The notes below the pieces were generated by a model. That model was given only the letters and a program-made list of their open reading frames with translations, was not told the DNA's origin and made no database searches. A program made the translations under genes and the position numbers. This document shows positions 42,855-53,045 of a stretch of DNA of 64,000 bases, in pieces. This DNA is from Bemisia tabaci (taxonomy: Eukaryota > Arthropoda > Insecta > Hemiptera > Aleyrodidae). The DNA lies in the NCBI RefSeq assembly GCF_918797505.1, contig NC_092800.1, forward strand, positions 28,356,914-28,420,913, read 5' to 3'. Every line of letters begins with the position of its first letter. The first letter of the stretch is position 1.

Positions 42855-42984
42855 TTCATTTAATCTAAAAGATCTGAAAATGTCAAGAAAAAATATTCAT
42901 AACCTCCCTCAAAAATGAACATTTTGTGGGTGGGAATTTGGCAACTCTCGAATGTTCGTGTGGCGTTCTTCCGTAGCACGGCCG

Positions 42985-44191
42985 CATTGCCTTTGGCTGT
43001 AGATTAATGTGGAGTATCTGCACAATTTGGCATCTTAATGAGGACTCTTCCGCGACTGCTGTGCCCTGTGGTCCGCGTTACGAAATTATTGGCATCATTG
43101 GATAACTTTGAGTGGTTTTGACTAATGGTTGGATATGCCAATAAGATTTTTCTAGACTTTTAAGGACGTTTTTGTATGCAGGGATCCCGGCGCGGCGTAT
43201 ATAGAATAAACTTTGATTCAAATTCTTCCGCTTCTCCACTGTGCAACAGGGAAGAGGGAAATAATATTGCAGGGGAATAATATTTATCTCACAACATTAC
43301 GACAAGGTTGTGGCAAAATCACATGTTCGTGTTATGCTATGGAACTATGTAAAAATGAATTAAATCAAAAAGAACTATATGTGCATGGGTGTTGGTACAG
43401 CATAGTTCTTTTCGGCATAAATACGGCCACTTCGGAGACAAAAATGGATTTACAAGGGAGATATTGATGCAATATTGCTGAACGATATTGACCAAAACTA
43501 GTAATGCAAGAGATTGAAACACACTATGGAAATTAACATTTATGCCGAAAAAAACAACAACACTCTCCTCATTTTGCACCTCCTTCCTCCATTTTGTCCT
43601 TTCTCCTCTCTCGCATTCATCTCCCTCTCTCTCTTTCTAAGTTCAGATACCTACTCCAAGTATTAATATTCCCAATCATACTGGTATCTAAAAGTTATTT
43701 TCTGAGTAATTCAAAGAGTCCTTCTCAGAATAAAGGACTTCGAAATACGATTGGGAAGTTCGAATAGTGTTCCCTCTCTCTCACACCGTATTAAACCATT
43801 GCCTATTCCATCAGTCACGACAAAACTTTAAACATTCTCGAACTTTTGTGGAGCGCACTAAGAAACCTTTAGAGTGAAACTGCTGGTTATTGTGAAAATT
43901 CACAGTTAACGCATAGAAAGCGTGAAAGTTTGAACATCCGTTGCCATATTTTCCCTCTAATTTGATCGGCATTGTCATTCGGTCAAACGAGAGGAGAGAT
44001 GCTGTATGAGCTCCACTTGGCAGCAGTTTCACCTCTAACTAATTAACTTTGGCACCAACAGTCGCTCGAGCTGATTGTAAGTTTGTCCTGCCATAAACAT
44101 TGTCAGCTTTGAGGCCAAATCTGGCAGAAATGAAGCTAATTTCATCTCATCGTTGGTTGGGTATATTTATCTGGTAGTGATAACAAAAATG
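42985..44191. other. No recognised gene; F-like fragments
   Basis: Around 43320-43435 GGAACTATG, TAGTTCTTTTCGGCATAA and ATACGGCCACTTC resemble degraded family F ends. ORFs at 43213-43579 read through them. The minus ORF 43811-44032 has no motif. Confidence 0.45.
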
Positions 44192-44438
44192 GAGCTATTA
44201 GCCGATTTTACAAATAAATGCAATGATTGCGACTCGGGTCATTCTTTAATAAAATAAAACAGTGCGCAAGAGGATGTTAATAAATTTACAATTTTACCTT
44301 AACATGGTGGACAAGCAAACGTTTCGACGAACACTTTGGTCTTCATCACACACTTTAGTCTTGCACGTTGTTTCATTTTATTAAAGCATGACCTGAGTCG
44401 CAATCATTGCATTTATTTGTAAAACGGCTCATAGCTCA
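44192..44438. mobile_element. Palindromic element Y with degenerate hammerhead-like loop
   Basis: GAGCTATTAGCCGATTTTAC and AAATGCAATGATTGCGACTC on the left; GAGTCGCAATCATTGCATTT and GTAAAACGGCTCATAGCTC on the right. Minus-strand loop: GTGATGAAGAC ... GTCGAAACG ... CTTGTC. This resembles the core seen at 45692-45850, but the first C of CTGATGA is replaced by G. Confidence 0.75.
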
Positions 44439-45475
44439 ACTTCTGTTTTCACATTATGAGTAGCCGAAAACCGAAAAATCTTTTTATCTGGCCTAGTATC
44501 GCTTTCACACATGGTAATGTGGTTTCATCAACAATTTTTTAAGTCTAATTTTATTATCTCATGAACGAAGAGCACACGGGGATATGAATGATAGTAGTGG
44601 TTATTACACTGTCTTGCTATAGAATTCCTTTGTGAACTCTAGTAGTTAGTACCAGATTCGTAGTGCTCTGTTAAACGTATTTCTAGTAGATCTACTAGAC
44701 TTATGCCCAACGAAAACAGAACATTTTTATGATTTTTTATCAATTCAGCTGAAAACGCAGCTTTTATTCTTTAAATTTCAAGACGATCTTCATCATAGTT
44801 TTTTTATTCATATACAAAACAGTGCAAAATAAGTTGAGGCCGACCATGTTCAAGTAAACGGCTAATCGCGCCCTAGAACTTATAGAAGAGTGTAATTATG
44901 TGAGCGAATCTTTCAGGGGAAATCTGCGCTACTAAAAGGGGCACCCGCAGGCCTGCATCACTCGATGTCCATGATCCACTGATCCAGTGAGCAGTTCAGA
45001 TTTAATCAGTCATCGCCTTTTCCCCCCGACTTTTTCCTGTTGTTAAACTAATCGCGCGTACCATCTACCATTTTCATGGTCAAAAACAACTGTGACTTGC
45101 AAATTCTATTTTTTGCGGCGGTACAAAACGCTTTGGGACTGGGAACTTTGCGGTCACTTTGCAGGAAATAATACTCTAAGCCTATGAGCTATCGCTTCCG
45201 CTAAAATTTGATTTTTAGATACGATTTAGGAAGAAGAAGATTGTTTCAGACTGCGTCAAATATACGATCAAATAACGAAAATGAAATTGAAATCAGTATA
45301 CTCATGCGATACTATACCGTACAAATATATTATGGATGATCAGACTCGCCACAAAGAAACAACTTTTCTTGACAGTTGCTGGTTGAAACGAGGAGCTTTG
45401 TTGCGTCAAGCACGGAGTTTAATTTGCCATGTACTACGGAAAAATAGAATGGTCGTCAAAACCAGTCACCAGCCG
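44439..45475. other. No recognised feature
   Basis: AT-rich; ORF 45281-45523 (plus) has no domain and ends in a small palindromic repeat (45476-45560, CAGCCGGTAGTTGTG / CACAACTACCGCAGGGTAGCTGG). Confidence 0.5.
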
Positions 45476-45691
45476 GTAGTTGTGTTCTCTACCGCGGTAG
45501 TTATCACAACTACCGCAGGGTAGCTGGCGCACCTTTAACCAGCCGTTGATTGTGACGGCTATCTTATTTTCTCCGTGTAATAATTAAGCTTTGAAAACGG
45601 AACTACCCTTGTCACACTGAGCTTTTACTTAATTATGACAACCAGAAATATTTGATGAATACATATAATTTTGGTTTTCTATGGTTTTTGT

Positions 45692-45850
45692 ATGTTTTAT
45701 AAAAAAGTGATAAAAATCGCGAACTCACTTGCGTTGTGTTAATTTAGTTGGGACACGTTTCGGGGTCAACATGGCCCCATCATCAGCCGGTAGCGAACTT
45801 AATTAACATAGCGCAAGTGAGTTCACGATTTTTATCACTTTTTTATAAAA
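45692..45850 (-). ncRNA. Hammerhead-ribozyme-like motif inside a palindromic element Z
   Basis: On the minus strand: ACCGG, CTGATGA, one extra T, GGGG, loop CCATGTTGA, CCCC, GAAAC, GTGTC, then CCAAC. This matches the hammerhead order CUGAUGA - stem II - GAAA - minimal stem III (AC/GU) - GUC cleavage site. The flanking strands (GCGCTATGTTAATTAAGTT and AACTAAATTAACACAACGC, extending to ATCGTGAACTCACTTGCG and GTGATAAAAA) pair as stem I. The very short stem III is as described for ribozymes of Penelope-like retroelements, which tend to act as dimers. The extra base after CTGATGA departs from the consensus and may reduce or abolish activity. No reverse transcriptase is next to it. Confidence 0.5.
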
Positions 45851-46096
45851 TTGTCTTGTGACTGTCCCCTTCAAAATTTTCTTTTTGTATGTTTTTTTGT
45901 TTACTTTTTTGTAACTAAAATCATGTTATTCAGCGTAAGCCATCGTATTCTTTAACAAACAGGCACTTTGCTCAGCGCAACCTAAAACCGCCAGAAAAGC
46001 TGATATTTTCATGATGATGTACCTGATACTTCTCAGTGTCTGGGTATCAAACTTTTAAGACTATATTATATGCAATATTCTTATCTTTCCTTTCAG

Positions 46097-46234
46097 GGGC
46101 GATCAGACAATCTGCAACAAAGGTCGCTTAAGGAGAGATTGCTTGCGACCTTGAACTGTTCCAATCCCGGTGTTAACCGGACAAGTTTGAGTGAAAGCAG
46201 CAAGGTGGATCTGCGCGAGAATAATTTGAAGTAA
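46097..46234 (+). CDS. Candidate terminal exon of an uncharacterised protein
   Basis: Plus strand. TTCTTATCTTTCCTTTCAG is a strong acceptor ending at 46096. Reading on from 46097 gives 45 codons and TAA at 46232-46234: GRSDNLQQRSLKERLLATL, NCSNPGVNRTSLSESSKVDL, RENNLK. Codon usage is mixed and unlike the AT-rich neighbourhood. An AATAAA lies at 46349-46354, about 115 bp past the stop. GTAAAT overlapping the stop could instead be a donor. The opposite strand also has an ORF (46103-46480) with a TCTC|GTGAGT donor and an alternative frame with a CPSSRDPADPSLCC Cys-rich stretch, so the coding strand is not certain. No family recognised, and I found no partner exon. Confidence 0.33.
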   Translation, partial: GRSDNLQQRSLKERLLATLNCSNPGVNRTSLSESSKVDLRENNLK

Positions 46235-46754
46235 ATTGAATAAGTTAATCGCAATCTCAGAGTGCAGAATGCAATTTATATTCGGATTCACTTGGGACTC
46301 ACGAGATTTGCGCTCTTTCTCAGGGCAAACAGCATTGCCAAATCTTCGAATAAATGCGATTGCACGGGCTTCTACGTGAAGAAATTCGGAATTTAAAGAT
46401 ATATTGGCAACAGAGTGAAGGGTCAGCGGGATCACGGCTCGAAGGGCATAGATAGCGAGTGTCGTTGCTTGAAGGGTCATTACCTATTGAATCAAACGGA
46501 CATTAGACATTAACACAACGTTTAACGTACCTGCACTACAAGTTCCGATGAAATTTTTATTTAGTGAATCAGAATGAGGAGGATGTGTGAATCGACTCCT
46601 CCGTTCAATGACTCAACCACACAATTGATCAACTTAGCAGGATGTTGAAATTTTCCCGGCTCTAAAACCGGACTTTCTTGCCGAAAAATCCTCTTAAAAA
46701 GAGACCCACACGCTTTTTCCCCAATATCACCGGGATTCCCAGTGTTTAATTCAC
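46235..46754. other. Unassigned; possible minus-strand exon around 46334-46490
   Basis: On the minus strand after a TTCAATAG at 46482, one frame reads NDTRYLCPSSRDPADPSLCC, followed by QYIFKF, to a TGA near 46320. The Cys spacing looks protein-like, but the splice context is weak. No repeat recognised. Confidence 0.2.
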
Positions 46755-46942
46755 CTGTGGGGAGGCGTGAATGATGGATTATCGATATTTTCCCGTTTGA
46801 ACAAATGGTATAGCATCGATTATCAATGTGTTCGTCACGAAGACCCTGTTTATCGATCCTTTTCCATAGGTTTAAAAGGCTATATCCCCCAGCTTAGGAC
46901 CCAGAGGGCTATCGATAAATCGCCAAGCACGCCACGCCACCG
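46755..46942. mobile_element. Family D hAT-like MITE, copy D3
   Basis: Ends CTGTGGGGAGGCGTG and CACGCCACGCCACCG, with a perfect 8-bp duplication TAATTCAC on both sides. The interior has CGATTATCAATGTGTTCG and TTTATCGATCCTTTTCC. Confidence 0.92.
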
Positions 46943-47479
46943 TAATTCACGTCTCATATACAGTTCGTTTAAATCATGAAGTCTCTAATCCACGTCGGAT
47001 GAAATAAATTGTTTGCAAGTTTCCGAAGATGAGCGTCTGCGAACTTCGATGGCCAGCGTTTGTCATGCATATCATTAAAACTGCAAAGTCGCCATAAATA
47101 CAATAGATATCAAGAGGTTTAAAACCTCAGAATTTCCTTAAAAAGAGCTTGGAATCAAATTTTTGTATTAAAAAAAAGGGGGAAAAAATCACTAGTGGTC
47201 ACGTACTCAAAAATTAAAGAATTTCTGTGTTTGAACTATGTTTCATAAATAAACTACCCTTCCCTTCAGTCAGACTCAGGGTAGTTTATGAATCATAGTC
47301 AGGCTGACTCACTTTTACTGGGTCTGGATAGTTCCGAATTGCAAAACGTAGCCCAATTATGTGCACAGAAGCTATTTTCATTTTTATTTATTTCCTTATT
47401 GTTATTTACAGCCTAAATTCGTCCAACTGCGGGCGAAAAACCTAACCTAGCATCACCTCAAACCTAGCGCGAGCTGCGT
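46943..47479. other. No gene; short hairpin at 47233-47300
   Basis: GAACTATGTTTCATAAATAA and ACTACCCT pair with AGGGTAGTTTATGAATCATA around a 17-nt loop. The remainder is unremarkable. Confidence 0.55.
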
Positions 47480-47700
47480 AGGAACCAGTTCCTCATGTGC
47501 GCTGTGGTGTGGCGTGGAAGCTGGACCCGGCACGAGGAAAAGAAAGCGTTGCGTGCGCGCAGGCGCAGAGCGAGATCGCGCACTCAGGATGCGGGATGCA
47601 GTCGTCGCGCGGAATGCCGCACGCCGGCCCGGCGCGGCGCTCCGCGTCGCGACGCCAAGGCAGCGTGGGTCATTATGTATTCCCTGCTCCTTTTTCAACG
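47480..47700. promoter_or_regulatory. CpG-rich block (possible promoter or first exon)
   Basis: The most CpG-dense 200 bp in the window (GTGCGCGCAGGCGCAGAG, GCGCGGCGCTCCGCGTCGCG). Four overlapping ORFs on both strands have no domains, so frame openness here reflects composition. Confidence 0.3.
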
Positions 47701-47850
47701 GCGGCACCGCGCTTTGCGCTACCTGTACTCAATAACAGTGTTCAAGCACTTGTCTTATACGGCTGAGTACCTGTCTACGTGTGCTCGCCGTAAAACACAC
47801 TTTCGAGGGCTTCTTTCGGCCTGCCACCGCACTGCTTGGTTCCGCCACCA

Positions 47851-47999
47851 GCGGGCTGATTGTTATAATTGGTAGACAAAGCGATAGACATGGAGAAGAA
47901 GAAGGATATGGATGGTTCTATTGGTGGAGGCGGGTGGTTGCAATGGACAAAGAAGTTAGTCTATAACCATCTGCTTCAACCCATAGAATCGCTCCTGTA
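47851..47999 (+). mobile_element. Family R partial copy
   Basis: GGGCTGATTGTTATAATTGG, TAGACAAAGCGATAGACATGG. The left arm is as in the adjacent R2, truncated where R2 begins. Confidence 0.65.
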
Positions 48000-48255
48000 G
48001 GCTGATTGTTGACATTGATAGACAAAGGAGACAAAAGAGATATGGAGGGATCCTTTCGGTGGAATTGGGTGTTTGCATTGGACACTGTAGGTAGGTAATA
48101 GACGAACTAACGGCAGCCCACGAGAGACCCTATAGCTAGTCCATCATTTTCTCCTTCAATCTATAGGCCACCCATTTCAACCAATCAGATCGCTCGCCAT
48201 ATTCCCTATCTCTTCTTTGTCTATAGCTCTGTCTATTAATGTCAATAATCGGCCC
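48000..48255. mobile_element. Family R inverted-repeat element, copy R2
   Basis: GGCTGATTGTTGACATTGAT and AGACAAAGGAGAC at the left; TCTTCTTTGTCTATAG and ATTAATGTCAATAATCGGCC at the right. Same layout as 26674-26932. Confidence 0.75.
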
Positions 48256-49496
48256 TCAGACTTCTTTGACTTTGAAATGACAGCTTTTGAATAGAAGGTT
48301 GAAATATTGATGGCTAAACCACTTATCCCCTTTGCGGTGTTTCAATATTTCCTCTCCCGTTCTATTTTTTTGAAGAGGAGCAACCCAACTTAACAGCTTC
48401 AACTCTGTACAGAATATTCTGTAAAGAGAAGAAACATCAAGAAAGTTTTCAAGAAATTAAGTTAAGCAGTTTTCCGAAGAGAGATTAAAATATGACTGAA
48501 ATTCATAGATAATTAAGTTCCATCCGAAACCTAAACGTATGGGTTCAATGCGGACAGTCGGGATGTCATACAACGAGAAGAGTTTATTTTTTAATACAAA
48601 ATTGGCATTCAAAATTAAAATATTTCTTCAATTTCATGTAATTTTTCGGTTAATATACTGAAGTTATAACGATTCAATTTCATTTTGGGAACTTTGAATA
48701 GCTCATCCTCTTTTTCCTTTTCATCTCGACCTTTTCTTCATCTTACTTCACTTCTAAAACGGAACTTTTCCCGCATTTATCAGTTTTATTGATTAAGAAA
48801 TACATCAAATCGGACATTTGAAAAAAGATGAGATATGTAGGATTCAACTTAATGTAAACATCTTCTGCGCCACGTTTAAATATTCTGAGGAGGAGAACGG
48901 AAATTTTCCTCGTCATTAATTTTAATTTCGCGCACAGCCTGTCGACAAGTCTTTGTTACCTACAATGCAAAAAGTTCGCCTTTTCACTACCTCACACGAT
49001 GAAAATTTCAAACATAAAGATGGAGAGTCAGCTATCCATTACAACCTACACCATGTCTCAATGATGAATTATCATTCGCTTAGTGAAAGATTATAATAGT
49101 TGGAAAATATAAGCGTGCCTTGAAGAAGATCCGTAGATCCATGTATTCAAGATTTACAAAATGCTAGCAAGAATTTCCTGAGATGATGTTGAGTGTTGCG
49201 AAGTGTATGTTTTTATTTTTTGTAAGTTGTCATTATTTCACTGTGTCTGAAAAATTCTAATGCAAAACTTACTTTTTTGAGATATTAAGTAAAATTATTT
49301 AAGTTTCCTGATCGTTTTCTTCTAATTTTGAGAAATGTCGGCAGCCGGCTGAAGGATGATTTTATCATTGAATATGATCGCTCACTTGCAGAAAAGTTGA
49401 TGTTGATAACGAATTCTAAGAAAGCGACGATAATTCATAAAGTTACAAAAGAGCTGCAATTTTTAAGCTTTAAACTTTTGCTAAATAGTACCATGT

Positions 49497-49498
<2 letters not shown>
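48256..49498. other. No recognised feature
   Basis: AT-rich. The ORF at 49328-49564 (plus) enters the poly(T) run and is not supported past it. Confidence 0.5.

Positions 49499-49539
<41 letters not shown>
49499..49539 (+). repeat. Poly(T) run of 41
   Basis: Uninterrupted T tract immediately upstream of the HTH-like ORF. On the minus strand this is a poly(A) that could be the tail of a retroposed sequence. Confidence 0.95.
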
Positions 49540-49541
<2 letters not shown>

Positions 49542-49543
<2 letters not shown>

Positions 49544-49796
49544 GAAAGAGAGAGGAAAATATGACCCGAAGAATAAACTGGTCGCACTTGCGAAATTAAG
49601 GGAAGTAGACCAATATCCCCGAAAATACTTTAAGGCGGCAAAGAAGCTTGAAATACCCTGGAAAAATCTGGCAAATTTGCAAACTGGTCGCCTACACATA
49701 AATAAGAATAAAGTGATTAAGTGTACAGCTATTCTTTGGATCAGAATCAACAAACTGGATGAATCAGCTCCTACTGCCGCTCTTTTGACTGTCTAG
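49542..49796 (+). pseudogene. psq/CENP-B-type helix-turn-helix fragment (possible transposase or DNA-binding remnant)
   Basis: 84-codon ORF. Residues 7-48 (KYDPKNKLVALAKLREVDQY, PRKYFKAAKKLEIPWKNLAN, LQTGRL) follow the Pipsqueak/CENP-B/Tigger HTH pattern: Y-p--L--A---v--g--s---AA----IP---L---l-G (recalled family pattern). The KAAKKLEIPW core is the most telling part. Downstream residues (NKNKVIKCTAILWIRINKL) are not recognisable and the ORF ends at TAG. It begins just after a T41 tract with no plausible promoter, so a decayed pogo/Tigger-like transposase or a retroposed fragment is more likely than a live gene. Chance similarity is possible. Confidence 0.33.
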
Positions 49797-50504
49797 AATA
49801 CCAAATTAAGGTCATGAACTTAAAATTATTGAAATGTTTCAGACGCGCTAGTGAGTCTAATATTAGCGAACGGCAGGACCACTTTTAGTGGTATGAGTCG
49901 ATATGTATGGATCGGACTTTCCTCAAAATTAAACTGCGAAGAAATTAATCGTTGTGTTTTCAATATTTAACCGTCCACGAGTAATTGTTTTCCTTGTCGT
50001 GAAGAGTTTCCGTTTATCTAAAAAGATCTTAAAAACTTCATTTAAGGCTCGCTCTGCTTTGCTTGAGATTTTTTTCTCGTTTTGACGGACTAAATATTTA
50101 TAACTTCCCGCTCAAAATAACTGATCTATCGTTTTTTGAGAGCTGAAAGGTGGAATATATACAAAGGCTCTTGAATCAACCTCAAAACATAATTCAATTT
50201 AGCATTCCATGGTCTGAAGTAGAGAAACATTAACCGATTTTAGGAGTGAAAACTCTCTACTGCTAATCATATTGTATGCATATAATGACATAGCCAGGTC
50301 TTTCTTCAAGATTCTGAATTTATTTGCTTTGATTTTTAAAAAGAAAAAAAAAGAAGATCGATTTCGTTGTCCTGACTAATGCATGAAAATGGTTATTAAA
50401 TTTGAAAAGTTACGCTTATCTAGTAGTTTTATTAATTTTATAAATTAGTGGTACCTTTTTCAAAGTATAAAAGTCGGTTTCGGAGTAATTTAAGAGGTAA
50501 TCAC
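49797..50504. other. No recognised feature
   Basis: AT-rich, no ORF above 60 codons, no repeat. Confidence 0.5.
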
Positions 50505-50785
50505 TTGGAGACTTTAACGAAAGGAGAGAAAAGTAAGAATGGCGAATACGTGTCAATCCGGCATATTAAAAAAATGGGACAAAATTAGGACGTTTCTTTG
50601 TTAAGTATCTCTGTTGCTTATCGGTAATTCTTCCGTAAATTTTACTGTTGCACGAGACAGATCTTTGAAGAATTCATCCACGCGCGTCGCAAATTCTTAT
50701 GATATGATAATCCATTTCAGAAGTTTCTCAAGAGCCTCTCAACCGTGTTTGAGGATTGGTTTCTTCAATGACGCAATTTTTGCGT
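50505..50785 (-). repeat. Ancient inverted duplication, left arm
   Basis: Its reverse complement aligns over about 280 bp with 52763-53040: ATTGCGTCATTGAAGAA, CCTCAAA--GGTTGAGAGG, AATTTGCGACGC, GCAACAGTAA, AACAAAGAAA-GTCC, TTCTTACTTTTCTCTCC. About 75% identity by eye with small indels. Fragments read ASLKKPILK versus ASLKNLILK on the matching strand. Confidence 0.75.
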
Positions 50786-51381
50786 CAACCTGACGCGTAA
50801 TCTTGAGTTGAGACATTGGAATACTTTTCTCGGAATCTCATATACTTATTCATTTCATACATGTTTATCAACGTGTTGCTTTGTGCGTGCATGGTTGCCG
50901 ACTTTTCAACAAAAACTCGATTCTTAGCTTTCGGAAAATTAAACGCATCCACAGAATTCTTGATCCTCTCAAACCAAATATATTCATGGAGGAAACATTA
51001 ATCCTATGAAAACTGCTCTGCAATGCCCTTAAAAACTTCGAAATTGGCTGAACTTATACAAACGGGGTTGAGGTCTGAGATATTTTCCAGAAAACCCTCA
51101 CACTCCTAAAGTAGATATCTTATGCTTTCTATTCGAACAAAGAGGGATAAAACTAAATAAATAATATGGGAAATAATGTTACCAATTCTTCCCTCAGAGT
51201 ATTAAAGAGTGCGATCGGCCATTAATTCTGGTTTTAATTTAAATCCGACTTTTTGAAGATCAAGTTTGAGTATTGGTATGGAGTATAGATGTATATACAT
51301 TAAAATCTGCTGTTGACGGGATCTCATGGGACCGAGAAATGTTTCCGTTGACATCGGGTTTACGCTACGAACAATTTTTTT

Positions 51382-51796
51382 TACGTCGCAGGCAATTAGC
51401 AATCGCCGGCAATTTGCAAGCAGTTCACATGTTGTTTCAATAACTCGCAATAATACGCATCGACATAATATGATTTATTAGGGTTATGGTCTTCAAAAGC
51501 ATCAGTTCGCCTTGGAGCGCCTTCATTTTTTGTGATACTCTAAGCTTTGTCACGAAGTGAGTTTAGTTGCCTGTCCGATCTCAACCCAAATAATGTCACG
51601 GAGTTCACTGCACGCTCTTCTGAGAGTGCTTATTTCTACTATGTTTTTACGGAGGGAAAAGTGTTTACTCACATTGAAGGCAACATAATCAGCACTCTAA
51701 TCTTATTATTTTGTTTTTGAATGTTATGCTTTTCTATAACATGTAATTACCACTGGCTTGAAAATTGCCGACGATTGCTAATTGCCTGCGACATTT
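51382..51796. repeat. Inverted repeat of 38 nt arms with 340-nt spacer
   Basis: GTCGCAGGCAATTAGCAATC, then GCCGGCAATTT, is mirrored by AAATTGCCGACGATTGCTAA, then TTGCCTGCGAC. Inner flanks also share ACATGTTG / CATGTAAT. Possibly a decayed MITE. Confidence 0.72.
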
Positions 51797-52762
51797 ACAT
51801 GCATTTATGTGCCACGGAACAAGAAAAAATTGCCGTTAAAATCGCTTTTCCGCTCTGAACAGTTTCCGTCATGAACAGATTTCACTGTACGTAGAGGAAA
51901 AAATATGATATATCGCTTATGACAGTAATAATTTAAAATGTGACAACGCTGTATACTGACGCCTGCAGGCGAATTATCGTCTATGCGTACGCCACTATCG
52001 TTTGTTGCATCGGTTTTTGAAACGCCAAGTAGTATTGCCCCCGTATTCATCTGCGAGCAAATTACAACCATACTCGACAGGCAAACGAGCGAAATTACCG
52101 AGATAAATGCGTCTGTGGGTCGCCTCAGGTAAGATCAAACCTGTCACGATCTGTTTTGAAAATTCCGGAGAAAAAAATAGAGAAGAAAAAATGAGAAATT
52201 TCAGATTGGTTTAAAAAATAATGTGTAGCTCATCATACTCGGGCCATGGTCGTATTTTTAGTGCTTTTCTGTCCACCGTGGATTTGGGCCAGTTCCAAAG
52301 GTATCGTAATTACTTCATAATGAGGAACCCGTATTGATGCACTTCGGAGGTGACTTCCAAGAAAATCTGGTACACTTTTAATACTATTAAACTACTAATA
52401 TCCAGGCGTTGTATGATACTGTCCAATCAAATATTCAATGCTCACGACTGTGCACCAAAAAGAGGGCTCCCTATAATGTTTTGGGACATTAAAATCAATC
52501 GGTTCGGTTACATGTTCGATGAAATTCTAGGAAAAACTTATGCTGCTGAGAAGCTTTAATTTTTCTGAAATTGGTTCTGTTCGTTTTACCTTTATTGTTT
52601 GATTTAAGATTGAAAAAGCTTGAAGTTATTGAAGTTCTTGTCAGCATTGACATGTACAAGTACATGCTGTTTTTTAAAATCTCAAAATGAACGTGGAAAA
52701 TATTATTTATGAATAAATCATTTGTTTTAAGTTAGTTTCAATCAGCTCCTAGTTGTTTAGTA
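51797..52762. other. No recognised feature
   Basis: ORFs 51805-52071 (minus) and 52350-52559 (plus) have no domain. The spacer of the inverted duplication. Confidence 0.45.
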
Positions 52763-53045
52763 AACAATTGCGTCATTGAAGAACCTAATCCTCAAAGTGG
52801 TTGAGAGGCCCTTGAAAAACTTACAAGATTGATGAACATTTCATAAAAATTTGCGACGCACTGACTGAATTCATCAAATAACTGCTCTTTGTAACAGTAA
52901 TAATACGGAGGAAAAATCGGTAGGCAAAAGTGACACCTAACAAAGAAAAGTCCAATTTATTTTTCTATATTTTAAATGCCTGATCGACACTTACTCGCTT
53001 TTCTTACTTTCCTCTCCCTTCGTTTAAGTCTCCTACTAATGCCCT
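52763..53045 (+). repeat. Ancient inverted duplication, right arm
   Basis: Reverse-oriented partner of 50505-50785, about 2 kb away. The homology ends sharply at the ATTGCGTCATTGAAG side in both arms. Confidence 0.75.

Larger units (their letters stand above)
42006..42984. mobile_element. Family A MITE, copy A11 (carries B6 and hairpin C)
   Basis: Left end CTG(C), interrupted at once by B6, resumes CGTGCGAGGGAGAAACGCCG. The centre is interrupted by hairpin C (42360-42854). The right end is GGCAACTCTCGAATGTTCG to CCGTAGCACGGCCG. Two independent nested insertions inflate a 250-bp element to 979 bp. Confidence 0.83.

Noticed and set aside
47495..47966. Long overlapping ORFs in the CpG-rich block
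   Set aside because: Four frames are open at once because GC-rich sequence lacks stops. No domain in any frame.
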